From JBARKJ01 sp049801375 (GTDB lineage: Bacteria > Nitrospirota > JACRHJ01), in assembly GCA_049801375.1 (NCBI GenBank), contig JBARKJ010000128.1, positions 1 through 52,375 on the forward strand: a stretch of 52,375 nt of DNA, read 5' to 3'. The stretch's first letter is position 1; each line of letters starts with the position of its first letter. Positions 41,093 to 48,313 of this stretch are shown here, one piece after another. Below the pieces are notes generated by a model. The model saw only the letters and a program-made list of their open reading frames with translations, had not been told where the DNA came from and searched no databases. The position numbers and the translations under genes are program-made.

Positions 41093-41099
41093 GAAAATC

Positions 41100-41200
41100 G
41101 TTACTTTCTTTTCAGGTGAAAAGAAAGGTAACCAAAGAAAAGCCGAAGTTTAAAATCCGGCTTTCTTTTGGTTCTTTTCTTTCACCCGAAAGAAAAGAAC
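41100..41200. repeat. Double-hairpin intergenic repeat, copy 2
   Basis: Lies between the two tRNA-Ser genes. Hairpin one pairs GTTACTTTCTTTTC (41100-41113) with GAAAAGAAAGGTAAC (41118-41132, one bulge). Hairpin two pairs GTTCTTTTCTTTC (41171-41183) with GAAAGAAAAGAAC (41188-41200), a perfect 13-bp stem with loop ACCC. The core is the same as in copy 1 at 423-526. Confidence 0.82.
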
Positions 41201-41211
41201 GAATTGATTGA

Positions 41212-41303
41212 GGAGAGGTGGCCGAGTGGCCGAAGGCAGCCGCCTGCTAAGCGGTTGTGGGGGTAACACTCCACCCAGGGTTCGAATCCCTGCCTCTCCG
41301 CCA
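41212..41303 (+). tRNA. tRNA-Ser (anticodon GCU)
   Basis: Class II tRNA: acceptor GGAGAGG with CCTCTCC, anticodon loop CTGCTAA (anticodon GCT at 41246-41248), long variable arm (TGGGGGTAACACTCCACCCA) and T-arm with GGTTCGAATCC. CCA is encoded. It is the second tRNA-Ser behind serS. Confidence 0.97.
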
Positions 41304-41355
41304 GTTTTGAGTTTTGAGTCGCGTGTGAAACGTAATTAAACCAGGAGGTAGAATG

Positions 41356-41853
41356 ATGCTGAAGAAAATGTCGGCAATTGCAGTCGCGGGCGCGCTTGCG
41401 TTAACCATCTCTGCCTGCGGAAAACAGGAACAGGCAAAACAGCAGGCCCCGGCCCAGAAACCCCCGACCAAGCTGCTCCTTCCGCAGAAAGGGCAGGAGG
41501 CCGTCGTAAACATTCCGCCGGACGTCAAGGGTAAATGGAAGGCAGTTAATTTGACAGTGATGGACAAGACCAAGAAGACCACGAAGACTTTTGAGGCGAA
41601 GATAGGCGAGGAAACCCCGGTCCCGGGGACGACGCTTTCCATAAAGGCCATTCAGTTCGCCCCGTCCTTCGTGATGCAGGGCATGAATATCACATCCGCC
41701 TCCAACGAAGAGACTAACCCGGCGGCGCAGGTCGTCATCACCGAGAACGGCAAGGAAGTCTTCAAGGGCTGGCTGTTCCAGAAGTTCCCGACCACCCATG
41801 CATTCAACCATCCGGAGTACGCGGTCACACTCACAGGCGGAGTGAAGGGCTAA
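41356..41853 (+). CDS. DUF2155 lipoprotein
   Basis: About 165 residues. A lipoprotein signal ends in LTISAC, a Gln/Lys/Pro-rich linker follows, and then a compact domain with FAPSFVMQGMNITSASNEETNPAAQVVI (key residues only listed in part here) and FKGWLFQKFPTTHAFNHPEYAVTL. The G-W-L/M-F...P...HPxY core is the DUF2155 signature. The function of the family is unknown; it sits at the periplasmic face of a membrane. AGGAGG at 41343-41348 suits ATG 41356 (7 bases) better than ATG 41353 (4 bases). It stands between tRNA genes with its own ribosome site and may be read from the serS unit. Confidence 0.85.
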   Translation: MLKKMSAIAVAGALALTISACGKQEQAKQQAPAQKPPTKLLLPQKGQEAVVNIPPDVKGKWKAVNLTVMDKTKKTTKTFEAKIGEETPVPGTTLSIKAIQFAPSFVMQGMNITSASNEETNPAAQVVITENGKEVFKGWLFQKFPTTHAFNHPEYAVTLTGGVKG

Positions 41854-41936
41854 CCAGGCCGGAACGGAGAAATTATTTAACAGGCGGTCGCGCCTGACTA
41901 TCTTCTCCCGTATGCCGGGAATATATTTATGAGCTT

Positions 41937-42013
41937 GCGCCCTTAGCTCAGCTGGATAGAGCGACGGTCTACGGAACCGTAGGTCAGAAGTTCGAATCTT
42001 CTAGGGCGCACCA
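41937..42013 (+). tRNA. tRNA-Arg (anticodon ACG)
   Basis: Acceptor GCGCCCT with AGGGCGC, D-loop AGCTCAGCTGGATAGAGC, anticodon stem ACGGT/ACCGT with loop CTACGGA (anticodon ACG at 41971-41973), T-arm with AGTTCGAATCT, and CCA encoded. The A34 is expected to be read as inosine after TadA editing. Confidence 0.97.
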
Positions 42014-42022
42014 AGCTGCAAA

Positions 42023-42051
42023 GGGGTCATGGAGTTCCATGACCCCTTTTT
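42023..42051 (+). terminator. Rho-independent terminator after tRNA-Arg
   Basis: GGGGTCATGGA (42023-42033), loop GT, TCCATGACCCC (42036-42046), then five T. Perfect 11-bp stem. Confidence 0.92.
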
Positions 42052-42092
42052 ATTGATATTTGCTTTGTTAATAACCTATTAAATAAACTAAT

Positions 42093-42121
42093 TAGACGAT
42101 GCGAGAACCAAATTATATAAT
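42093..42121 (+). promoter_or_regulatory. Sigma-70 promoter for the Cys-containing hypothetical gene
   Basis: TAGACG (42093-42098), a 17-base spacer and a perfect TATAAT (42116-42121). The -35 is weak. The leader to ATG 42178 would be about 50 bases and carries AGGGAG. Confidence 0.5.
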
Positions 42122-42177
42122 CCGTTTGGATTAGTTCTATAGTACCCGCGACATGGGAAGAATCAGGGAGAATAACG

Positions 42178-42759
42178 ATGCCGCTTCTTGCGAAAAGGCT
42201 CACGAAAGACTGGGCAAGCGATGTTTTAAACCCCGACAGGAAAATGCTGTCCGCCATACTTTTCGACCTGACGGAAATAGGGAAACAGATCGCGAACGAA
42301 CTGGAAATCAAGGATTATGAAAGCCTGGAACATTTTCTGCAAGACCACAAGAACGGAACAACACCGCTCCATCTGCTGGAAGGCGGCTCTCATATAGACG
42401 GCGAAATTGCCCAACTTCAGAACTGCCCGATGTCGAGCCTGCTTAAAGTATTTGAAGCGGACGGAAAACTGCCGGAGCATTTCCATGAAGTGACCGAAAA
42501 GTATAAATACTATTACAAGAAGAAAGAGGGCGTGCTCCACCCGTTCTGCATAGTGCACCAGACTATCAGGTCCCAGATAGCTGAACAAATCAGGATTAAC
42601 GGCAAAAGGACGCAGATACTTCAGATCGCCTGCATCAGCTCCAGCGGCGACAGGATCGTCTATTCCTCGGAGGGCGCGAGCCGTTGCGGCATGAACAAGG
42701 AAGAGATAGACAAAAAAGTCAGTGGAAACGCCTGCCTGTATATGATTAAATGCGTCTGA
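42178..42759 (+). CDS. Hypothetical cytoplasmic protein with conserved-looking Cys residues
   Basis: 193 residues, no signal or helix. A helical N-terminal half (DWASDVLNPDRKMLSAILFD, LEIKDYESLEHFLQDHKNG) is followed by a mixed half with LHPFCIVHQTIRSQIAEQI, ILQIACISSSGDRIVYSSEGASRCGM and SGNACLYMIKCV. Five Cys lie in the second half, which could bind a metal or a redox-active ligand. The overall look is of a small ligand-binding sensor, but I do not recognise the family and assign no function. AGGGAG stands before ATG 42178. It is a single gene with its own promoter and terminator. Confidence 0.65.
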   Translation: MPLLAKRLTKDWASDVLNPDRKMLSAILFDLTEIGKQIANELEIKDYESLEHFLQDHKNGTTPLHLLEGGSHIDGEIAQLQNCPMSSLLKVFEADGKLPEHFHEVTEKYKYYYKKKEGVLHPFCIVHQTIRSQIAEQIRINGKRTQILQIACISSSGDRIVYSSEGASRCGMNKEEIDKKVSGNACLYMIKCV

Positions 42760-42794
42760 TTGATTTATATTTATGACGAGATAGAGTGTGGTTT

Positions 42795-42833
42795 AAAAAG
42801 GTCCGGACCAGAAAGGGTCCGGGCCTTTTTTTT
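42795..42833 (+). terminator. Rho-independent terminator after the Cys-containing hypothetical gene
   Basis: GGTCCGGACC (42800-42809) pairs with GGTCCGGGCC (42816-42825, one G-T pair). It is flanked by A5 on the left and T8 on the right, so the stem can extend and end transcription. Confidence 0.88.
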
Positions 42834-42842
42834 GTTCCAAGC

Positions 42843-42871
42843 TTTACAGTTCGGCCTATTACTGCTATTAA
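42843..42871 (+). promoter_or_regulatory. Sigma-70 promoter for the outer-membrane barrel gene
   Basis: TTTACA (42843-42848), a 17-base spacer and TATTAA (42866-42871), about 26 bases of leader with AGGGGG before TTG 42904. Confidence 0.6.
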
Positions 42872-42903
42872 TTAAGAGTGATTAAAAACCTATAGGGGGC
42901 GAT

Positions 42904-43458
42904 TTGAGGATTTTGAAATTATTTGCATTTTTTGCGTTGTTCGCTGTTATATCCATTCCCGGGCAGGCTCATGCCCAGACACAAAGGGCCGGCACCTTTA
43001 CCGTAAGCCCGATGTTTGGTGGGTTTAATTGGGACGAAGACGAGCACGTGGGCAACGGTCCGGAGTACGGCATAGGGCTCGGCTATAACTTCACGGACCA
43101 TTTCGGCACCGAGTTCATGTTCAATTTCGCCGATCCGGGCACGGACGGTGGATTTCAGGACAGGGATATAAACCTCTTTCTCTACCATCTCGACGCGGTC
43201 TATCACTTCAAAAAGCTTTGGATATTCGATCCTTATGTCGTCGTGGGAGGAGGGATAGGCGAGATTAGCCTGTGGAAAGGGCCTGGTAAGCCGCATCAGT
43301 ACGATTCGATTACCATGTTCAATTACGGCGGAGGTATCGAATACTTCATCTCGGATAAGCTCGCTATACGCGGAGACCTGCGGCACGTCCTGACTTTTGA
43401 CCCGACCCTAAGCAACTTCATGTACACTGCCGGAGTTACCTATTACATAGGCAAATAA
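42904..43458 (+). CDS. Small outer-membrane beta-barrel protein (OmpA N-terminal / OMP_b-brl like)
   Basis: 184 residues from TTG 42904 (AGGGGG is 4 bases upstream). A Sec signal ends in GQAHA, then TFTVSPMFGGFNWDEDEHVG. Strands alternate with turns in an eight-stranded barrel pattern: YGIGLGYNFTDHFGTEFMFNF, YHLDAVYHFKKLWIFDPYVVVGGGIG, MFNYGGGIEYFISDKLAIRGDLRHVL (given in pieces). It ends in aromatic TAGVTYYIGK. Such proteins are small outer-membrane barrels with structural or unknown roles. No periplasmic peptidoglycan-binding domain follows. Confidence 0.82.
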   Translation: MRILKLFAFFALFAVISIPGQAHAQTQRAGTFTVSPMFGGFNWDEDEHVGNGPEYGIGLGYNFTDHFGTEFMFNFADPGTDGGFQDRDINLFLYHLDAVYHFKKLWIFDPYVVVGGGIGEISLWKGPGKPHQYDSITMFNYGGGIEYFISDKLAIRGDLRHVLTFDPTLSNFMYTAGVTYYIGK

Positions 43459-43491
43459 TACTTACTCCTGTTTACTGCATACAAAAAAAGA

Positions 43492-43520
43492 TTGACTATA
43501 ATATGAGTGCATGCTATTTT
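43492..43520 (+). promoter_or_regulatory. Sigma-70 promoter for the REC-PilZ regulator
   Basis: TTGACT (43492-43497), a 17-base spacer and TATTTT (43515-43520). GAGGAG follows before ATG 43543. Confidence 0.52.
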
Positions 43521-43542
43521 TTTGTATTGAGGAGCATAGCCA

Positions 43543-44253
43543 ATGGCAGCCAGGAACAAGACTCTTATCGTAGCCGAAGATGACAGCAACGTCTTGATGA
43601 GCATGTGCATCGTTCTGGAGCGGCTTGGTTATGACGCGATACCCGCGGAAAACGGCAATGAAGTAATGCAGCTCCTCCGGGTAATCTCCCCGGACGCGAT
43701 AACACTTGATTTGCGGATGCCTTTTTTGGACGGCGTAGAGACACTGAAACGGATTAAAGATAACGAACAATATAAAAATATCCCGGTAATTGTAGTATCG
43801 GGCAACTCAAAGGCCGAAGTCATCAAAGAATGTGAGGGCCTCGGCTGCGTATGCTTCCTGCCGAAACCCACCGGGATGACCGAACTGAACCTTGCCCTTG
43901 AAAAAAATCTCTTCCCGGAAAGGGAGAGAAAGTACTTGAGGACAAATTTAAATATTAAAGTAACTGTGAACTATAACGGGAGATCGCACAGGCTGTATAC
44001 GAAAACGCTTTCGGAGAGGGGCGTGTTTATCAGGACCATACACCCGCTTGACATCGGTTCAAACGTCGAAGTGGTCCTGCCCCTGGAAGAGGGGAAAACG
44101 GTACAGGGTTCCGTTATCTATGCGACCGGTTTCGAGGACCATCAACCGGGGATGGCGATCGAGTTTAAGGGTATTTCGGATGAAACCGCGTCCAGGATAA
44201 ACGAGTACGTCCTGAAATCGATAGCGAAAGGCGTGGACGGCCTGGTGGTCTGA
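43543..44253 (+). CDS. Response regulator with receiver and PilZ domains
   Basis: 236 residues. The receiver (about 5-125) has the acidic pair AEDDS, the phospho-acceptor Asp in ITLDLRMP, the switch Ser in VVVSGN and the Lys-Pro of FLPKP. A PilZ domain follows, with RKYLRTNL as the c-di-GMP-binding arginine motif and TLSERGVF where the family has (D/N)xSxxG. The Asp/Asn is replaced by Thr, so binding may be weakened. It would combine a kinase signal with c-di-GMP level to set motility or surface behaviour. The HD-GYP protein encoded at 45.1-46.6 kb is a possible source of c-di-GMP control. Confidence 0.88.
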   Translation: MAARNKTLIVAEDDSNVLMSMCIVLERLGYDAIPAENGNEVMQLLRVISPDAITLDLRMPFLDGVETLKRIKDNEQYKNIPVIVVSGNSKAEVIKECEGLGCVCFLPKPTGMTELNLALEKNLFPERERKYLRTNLNIKVTVNYNGRSHRLYTKTLSERGVFIRTIHPLDIGSNVEVVLPLEEGKTVQGSVIYATGFEDHQPGMAIEFKGISDETASRINEYVLKSIAKGVDGLVV

Positions 44254-44326
44254 GCCTTTAATCGTATGCCTTCTCCCGTCGGCGCAGCAAACACTCCCAT
44301 CTGAACTCCTCGCGAACACGCCCCGG

Positions 44327-45073
44327 CTACCTTCTGATTATCCTGCGCCTGCCGCCGGCCAGGGCTTGGAGGTAGTGCGGTATCTTCTGACCCGCGGCGG
44401 GCGGGACCTTCTCCAGGTAAAACTGCGTCCACATGTCGCCGTAGTTCTTCATCTTCATCTTTTCCTTGTTGGCGACGGCAGTCATGTTAGCTTTCAGCTT
44501 ATCATCGTCAGGGATTTTTTTGAGGCCGCGCGAGAGCACCTCCAGGGCCTTCTCCCGCTCTCCTTCCTTTATGAGGCAGTATGCGTAGAGGCTCCACATG
44601 AGGCTTTCCTTGGGGGAACCTTTAACCGCCTTTTCAAAGGTGCCGATCATCAGGTCTTTCTGCTTGCGCTTCATGTAGATGATGGCAAGCATTCCCATCG
44701 CGACCCAGTGCTTGGAAAAACCTTCCTTTAAATGATTGAAGGCTTTCTCGTCGTCGCGCATGAGATAGTAGATACTGCCTATCTGCGAGTTTATCTGGGA
44801 CTTCACGAAGAACTGCCATTTCCCCAGGTTAAAGCCCCCTTTCAGGGTCTTTATCGCCTTTTCGAAGCGCTGGTTCTGCAGGTCCTTGCTGACGGAAGTC
44901 ATCAGCGATTCGACCTTTTTCATAACCCTCTTGCCGAGGAAATAATTCAGCCCGAAGAACAGTCCGAACGCGACGATGAAGGCTAACGCCCGGTAATCTG
45001 TCCCTTTGAGGGAGAACCAGATTACGAGGAAAGAAAAGACGCTGATTGAAGTCGAGACCAAAAGGTTGTACAT
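44327..45073 (-). CDS. Membrane-anchored TPR-repeat protein
   Basis: 248 residues. Two N-terminal helices (about 5-24 and 29-47) are followed by a cytoplasmic TPR array: SQINSQIGSIYYLMRDDEKAFNHLKEGF, MGMLAIIYMKRKQKDLMIGTFEKAV and MWSLYAYCLIKEGEREKALEVLSRGLKKIPDD (listed by key parts). The tail is basic and ends in GGRRRIIRR. TPR repeats bind partner proteins; the partner is unknown. AGGAGG for this gene overlaps the stop of the HD-GYP gene upstream, so the two are translationally coupled. Confidence 0.82.
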   Translation of the reverse strand: MYNLLVSTSISVFSFLVIWFSLKGTDYRALAFIVAFGLFFGLNYFLGKRVMKKVESLMTSVSKDLQNQRFEKAIKTLKGGFNLGKWQFFVKSQINSQIGSIYYLMRDDEKAFNHLKEGFSKHWVAMGMLAIIYMKRKQKDLMIGTFEKAVKGSPKESLMWSLYAYCLIKEGEREKALEVLSRGLKKIPDDDKLKANMTAVANKEKMKMKNYGDMWTQFYLEKVPPAAGQKIPHYLQALAGGRRRIIRR

Positions 45074-45086
45074 TAAAAAAATCCTC

Positions 45087-46556
45087 CTAAAACAAGTACT
45101 TGTAGATGTTGACTCTGAACCTTCCGGGGTCGAGGGTCGCGGCGATCGATTGACGGTAGCCCCCGGCGTCGTCCTTCAGCGAAAGGTCAACCGCTTCTCC
45201 CCCGGTCCCGCCGCCGACCACGACGGCATGGGGCCTTGAAAGTCCTTCCCTGCCGTATCCCGGCGCGGTGACCACGGCGAACCTGCCGTCATTCAGCATC
45301 ACGAAAGTCCCAACCGGGTAAGTCCCCATAGCGTCGGTGAATTTGTCCAGCAGTTCACTGTCGTAATAGCTCCCGGCACGGCCCGACATAAGCTTGAGCG
45401 CCCTGTCAGGCGGGAGCGCCACGTTACCGTATATACCCGAAGACGTCGTCGCATCGTAGTTATCGGCTATTCGGACGACGCGGGAGTAAAAGCATATATC
45501 TTTTGTTTCGACGGGCTCGGGGTATCCCGTCCCGTCCAGGTTCCTGTGATGCTCGTAAGACACTATCATAGCCGATACGGCGACTTCATTCAAGCCTTTT
45601 AGCCTAAGTATTGTCTGCACGCCCAGCCGTGGGTGCTCATTCAACGCGTTAAGGGTCTCTTCACCCGGTTCGCCATTCAATTCCTGGGGCAATTCCTGGG
45701 GCAGGGAGCCCCGGCCTATGTCGTGAAGGAGTGCCGCCATCCCCAGCCTGGCCATATGGTATTTGGAGAGCCCCACCCTTTTGCCTATTAAAAGAGAAAG
45801 GACGCAGACGTTTGTATAATGTCTGGGCAGGAGGTCTTCCTTGCGCCTTATCGCGGAGAGCTTCAGCAGAGTTTTTTCGCTCTTGTACACGGAATCCACT
45901 AGTGACTGCACCGCGCGTTTCAGCTTTCTGATATCCGCGGGCTGTCCTGCCGAGACACCCTCGAACAGCTCTTTTACCCGGAGCACCACCCTGACGTATG
46001 CTTTTGTCGCGGCCTTCGCCGCATCGATAATTTTTTCAAAATCATTATCCGCCTTCGGCGGCTTAAGCTCGTCTATCGATATCCCGGATATCCCCGATGT
46101 TCCCAGCCGCCGGTTGATGTCCTGGTATACCTCGTCCGAGTCGGTCTGCGCCTTTGAGAAGATGCTCACGAACTGTATAAGCTGGCCCGCGTCCACCAGC
46201 GGATTAAAGCTAAGAGAGCCTATTTTGCGTTTTTTGAACTCGCATACCAGGAAGTCGAAGTTGTTGAAGTCCTCGACGTTATACTTTATCCGGATGTCCT
46301 CAATGAACAGGTATTCTCCGATAAGGTTCAGCGTGATGGATTTTCTGTCGTCGAAGAAAGAAGAAATCGTCCCCCGTAGAAGCTCCGCCGCGTTTTCCAC
46401 GGCTTCATTCTTCAGGTCGTGCATCTGGGCGACCTTAACCAATATGGCGAGCTGGTTCACCAATATCCTGCCCTGAGACAGCGCCTTGCGGTTAAAATCG
46501 TCCTCGAAGGACGCCCCCTGCAGCCGGCCGGCCGGCCGTTTAAAGTCCGCGCTCAT
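45087..46556 (-). CDS. HD-GYP-type phosphodiesterase-like protein
   Basis: 489 residues, no membrane helix. The N-terminal ~230 residues are helical and resemble the N-terminal part of the neighbouring HEAT protein. The catalytic domain (about 240-440) has His-Tyr-Thr at the start of the helix (RHYTNVCVLSLLIG), the HD pair in AALLHDIGRGSLP, a further His in NEHPRLG, HH in SYEHHRNLDGTGYP with the GYP triad, and RVVRIADNYDATTS. These are the residues expected for a c-di-GMP-degrading HD-GYP enzyme; activity is not proven. The start overlaps the stop of the HEAT gene by 4 bases. Confidence 0.87.
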   Translation of the reverse strand: MSADFKRPAGRLQGASFEDDFNRKALSQGRILVNQLAILVKVAQMHDLKNEAVENAAELLRGTISSFFDDRKSITLNLIGEYLFIEDIRIKYNVEDFNNFDFLVCEFKKRKIGSLSFNPLVDAGQLIQFVSIFSKAQTDSDEVYQDINRRLGTSGISGISIDELKPPKADNDFEKIIDAAKAATKAYVRVVLRVKELFEGVSAGQPADIRKLKRAVQSLVDSVYKSEKTLLKLSAIRRKEDLLPRHYTNVCVLSLLIGKRVGLSKYHMARLGMAALLHDIGRGSLPQELPQELNGEPGEETLNALNEHPRLGVQTILRLKGLNEVAVSAMIVSYEHHRNLDGTGYPEPVETKDICFYSRVVRIADNYDATTSSGIYGNVALPPDRALKLMSGRAGSYYDSELLDKFTDAMGTYPVGTFVMLNDGRFAVVTAPGYGREGLSRPHAVVVGGGTGGEAVDLSLKDDAGGYRQSIAATLDPGRFRVNIYKYLF

Positions 46557-48313
46557 CTCTTCATCCTCTTAAGCCCGTCTAAACAGGCCTTGCGCACCAG
46601 CTTAGATTTCGAGTCTATCTCGGACTGGAGCGCCTGGTACGCCTCCTCGGTGCCGCATGCCGCAAGCCCGTAAGCGGCGCAGGCGCGCAGCTTCTCGGAA
46701 CGCTTCATCCTTAAAAAGCTTTTCTTGCTGAACTGCTGGGCGAAGAACGGGAAAGCCCTCTCTTTTCCGGTCCTGCCGATAATCTCGTAGATTTCCCTCT
46801 TCTCGTCAAATTCCCGATCGTTAAATTTTGCATCCGCCGTCAGGGCCATGAGCTGCTTGTACGCCTTATCCGGGGAGAGTTCCGCCAGTACGCGCGCGGA
46901 GAGAAGCCGTATGGATCTGTCTTCGTCGTTCAAGCCTTCGGATATGTAACCCTCCGCTCTTTCGCCCTTTATCGCCAGCAGTGTGGATATCGCTTCCCGC
47001 CTCACCCGCGGCTCCTCGTGCTGGAGAGTAGCGCCAACCGCCGCCGCCGTCTCCGGATCAGCGACTTTCCCAAGCACCGTCAGTACGTTGCGCAGCACAT
47101 ACCACGGCTTGCCTGTCAGGAACGGGAGAAGGAGTTTTCCGTTACCCCCGCACTGGGCGTTTATTATATCGCAGACAGCCTTCCGGGACCGCCTGTTGTC
47201 TATACTTTCAAGGAGCTTCACCGTCGACGGTATTGCCCTCGAATCGAGCTGGGAAAGATAACTTCCCGCCGCCTCCAGCGCCTCCTGTCCGCCCTGCGCC
47301 ATAAACTCCCCTACCCTGCCTATCAGTTTTTCGGAGGCCGCCTTATTCACCACGAGGTCGAGCCTAGGTACCCAATCTCCGGGTATTTCCCCGCTACCGG
47401 ACAGTTCCTGCACCTTCATCACCAGGATCGTCGCGAGCGCCAGGTCGCCCCTTGAAACGAATATCTCGACCGCCTTAGACAGGCTCTCTACCAGCAAATC
47501 GAAGTTCTCCTGCTGCTTTTCTGTAATGAGTATTTCGTAAAAAATATCGGTCAGGTCGTTTAACAGGGCCACGTCGTCAGGCGGCTTATAGGACCCGCGT
47601 ATCGCCAGATAATCATCTTCGGCGGAATCCGTCACGTAAAGATTTTCATGTTCTAATACCGGTGCCCCCACGGCGGCGTCAGCGCGCTCCACAGGGGCGG
47701 TACCTGCCCGCGGCTCATCCGACGTGCGCCCCCGCAGTTCATCCAACTGCCGAAGGGCCTCCGGCTCCTCCCCGAAAGAAAGCAGGCTTTCCTCCTCAAA
47801 TGCCTCTTCCTCGGTCGCCTCGTCGGTGACTGTATAGGTGATGGATTTGAAATCCTTTTCCCACAGCAGGGTAACTAAATCATCGTCCAGTTCGCGCTCC
47901 TTGATGTCGAATTTTAATATGTCTATGAACCCGTCTATCTCCTCCGGAGAAATGCCCCGGTGAAAGCAGAATTCCCGGATGCCATCCTTGAAGAACATCA
48001 GCGCGATGTTATCTTCCTTGTCCGGGTTATGATAGACCTGCTGGTCGAGGAATAGGAGCTCGAACCGCTGGACCATGAAACTCAGCAGTTCCTCGTCCTG
48101 AAAGTATTTTTCGAATTTTTCCTGGAGTTCGTCGCGGAAACGCTGGTAGATCGGGTTATTGGGGAGGTAGAGTTTCGTCGCCTTTATGGTCTTGACCAGG
48201 ACCATCACGACTTCCTTCGCCAGCGGAGTGAGCCTGCCCGCGCGTTCTTCCTTCTCGCGCTCCTCTTCCCCGCTTTCAAAAAATGCCGCTTCAGTCCCCT
48301 CGTATTCTTCCAT
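46553..48313 (-). CDS. HEAT-repeat protein of the nadB-HD-GYP operon
   Basis: 586 residues, soluble. An acidic N-terminus is followed by a helical region (LTPLAKEVVMVLVKTIKATKLYLPNNPIYQRF) shared in style with the HD-GYP partner, an acidic linker (about 165-235) and a C-terminal HEAT array (about 330-580). The array includes LLPFLTGKPWYVLRNVLTVLGKVADPE, HEEPRVRREAISTLLAI, NDEDRSIRLLSARVLAELSPD and SKSKLVRKACLDGLKRMKR (key repeats). HEAT arrays are protein scaffolds. The overlaps with nadB (TAATG) and the HD-GYP gene (ATGA) show one tightly coupled unit. It may control or localise the HD-GYP protein. Confidence 0.85.
   Translation of the reverse strand: MEEYEGTEAAFFESGEEEREKEERAGRLTPLAKEVVMVLVKTIKATKLYLPNNPIYQRFRDELQEKFEKYFQDEELLSFMVQRFELLFLDQQVYHNPDKEDNIALMFFKDGIREFCFHRGISPEEIDGFIDILKFDIKERELDDDLVTLLWEKDFKSITYTVTDEATEEEAFEEESLLSFGEEPEALRQLDELRGRTSDEPRAGTAPVERADAAVGAPVLEHENLYVTDSAEDDYLAIRGSYKPPDDVALLNDLTDIFYEILITEKQQENFDLLVESLSKAVEIFVSRGDLALATILVMKVQELSGSGEIPGDWVPRLDLVVNKAASEKLIGRVGEFMAQGGQEALEAAGSYLSQLDSRAIPSTVKLLESIDNRRSRKAVCDIINAQCGGNGKLLLPFLTGKPWYVLRNVLTVLGKVADPETAAAVGATLQHEEPRVRREAISTLLAIKGERAEGYISEGLNDEDRSIRLLSARVLAELSPDKAYKQLMALTADAKFNDREFDEKREIYEIIGRTGKERAFPFFAQQFSKKSFLRMKRSEKLRACAAYGLAACGTEEAYQALQSEIDSKSKLVRKACLDGLKRMKR

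Noticed and set aside
41007..42013. tRNA genes as integration sites of a mobile element
   Set aside because: No integrase and no repeated tRNA 3' end was seen in the flanks. The nearby AT-rich acyltransferase is 8 kb away and not tRNA-linked.
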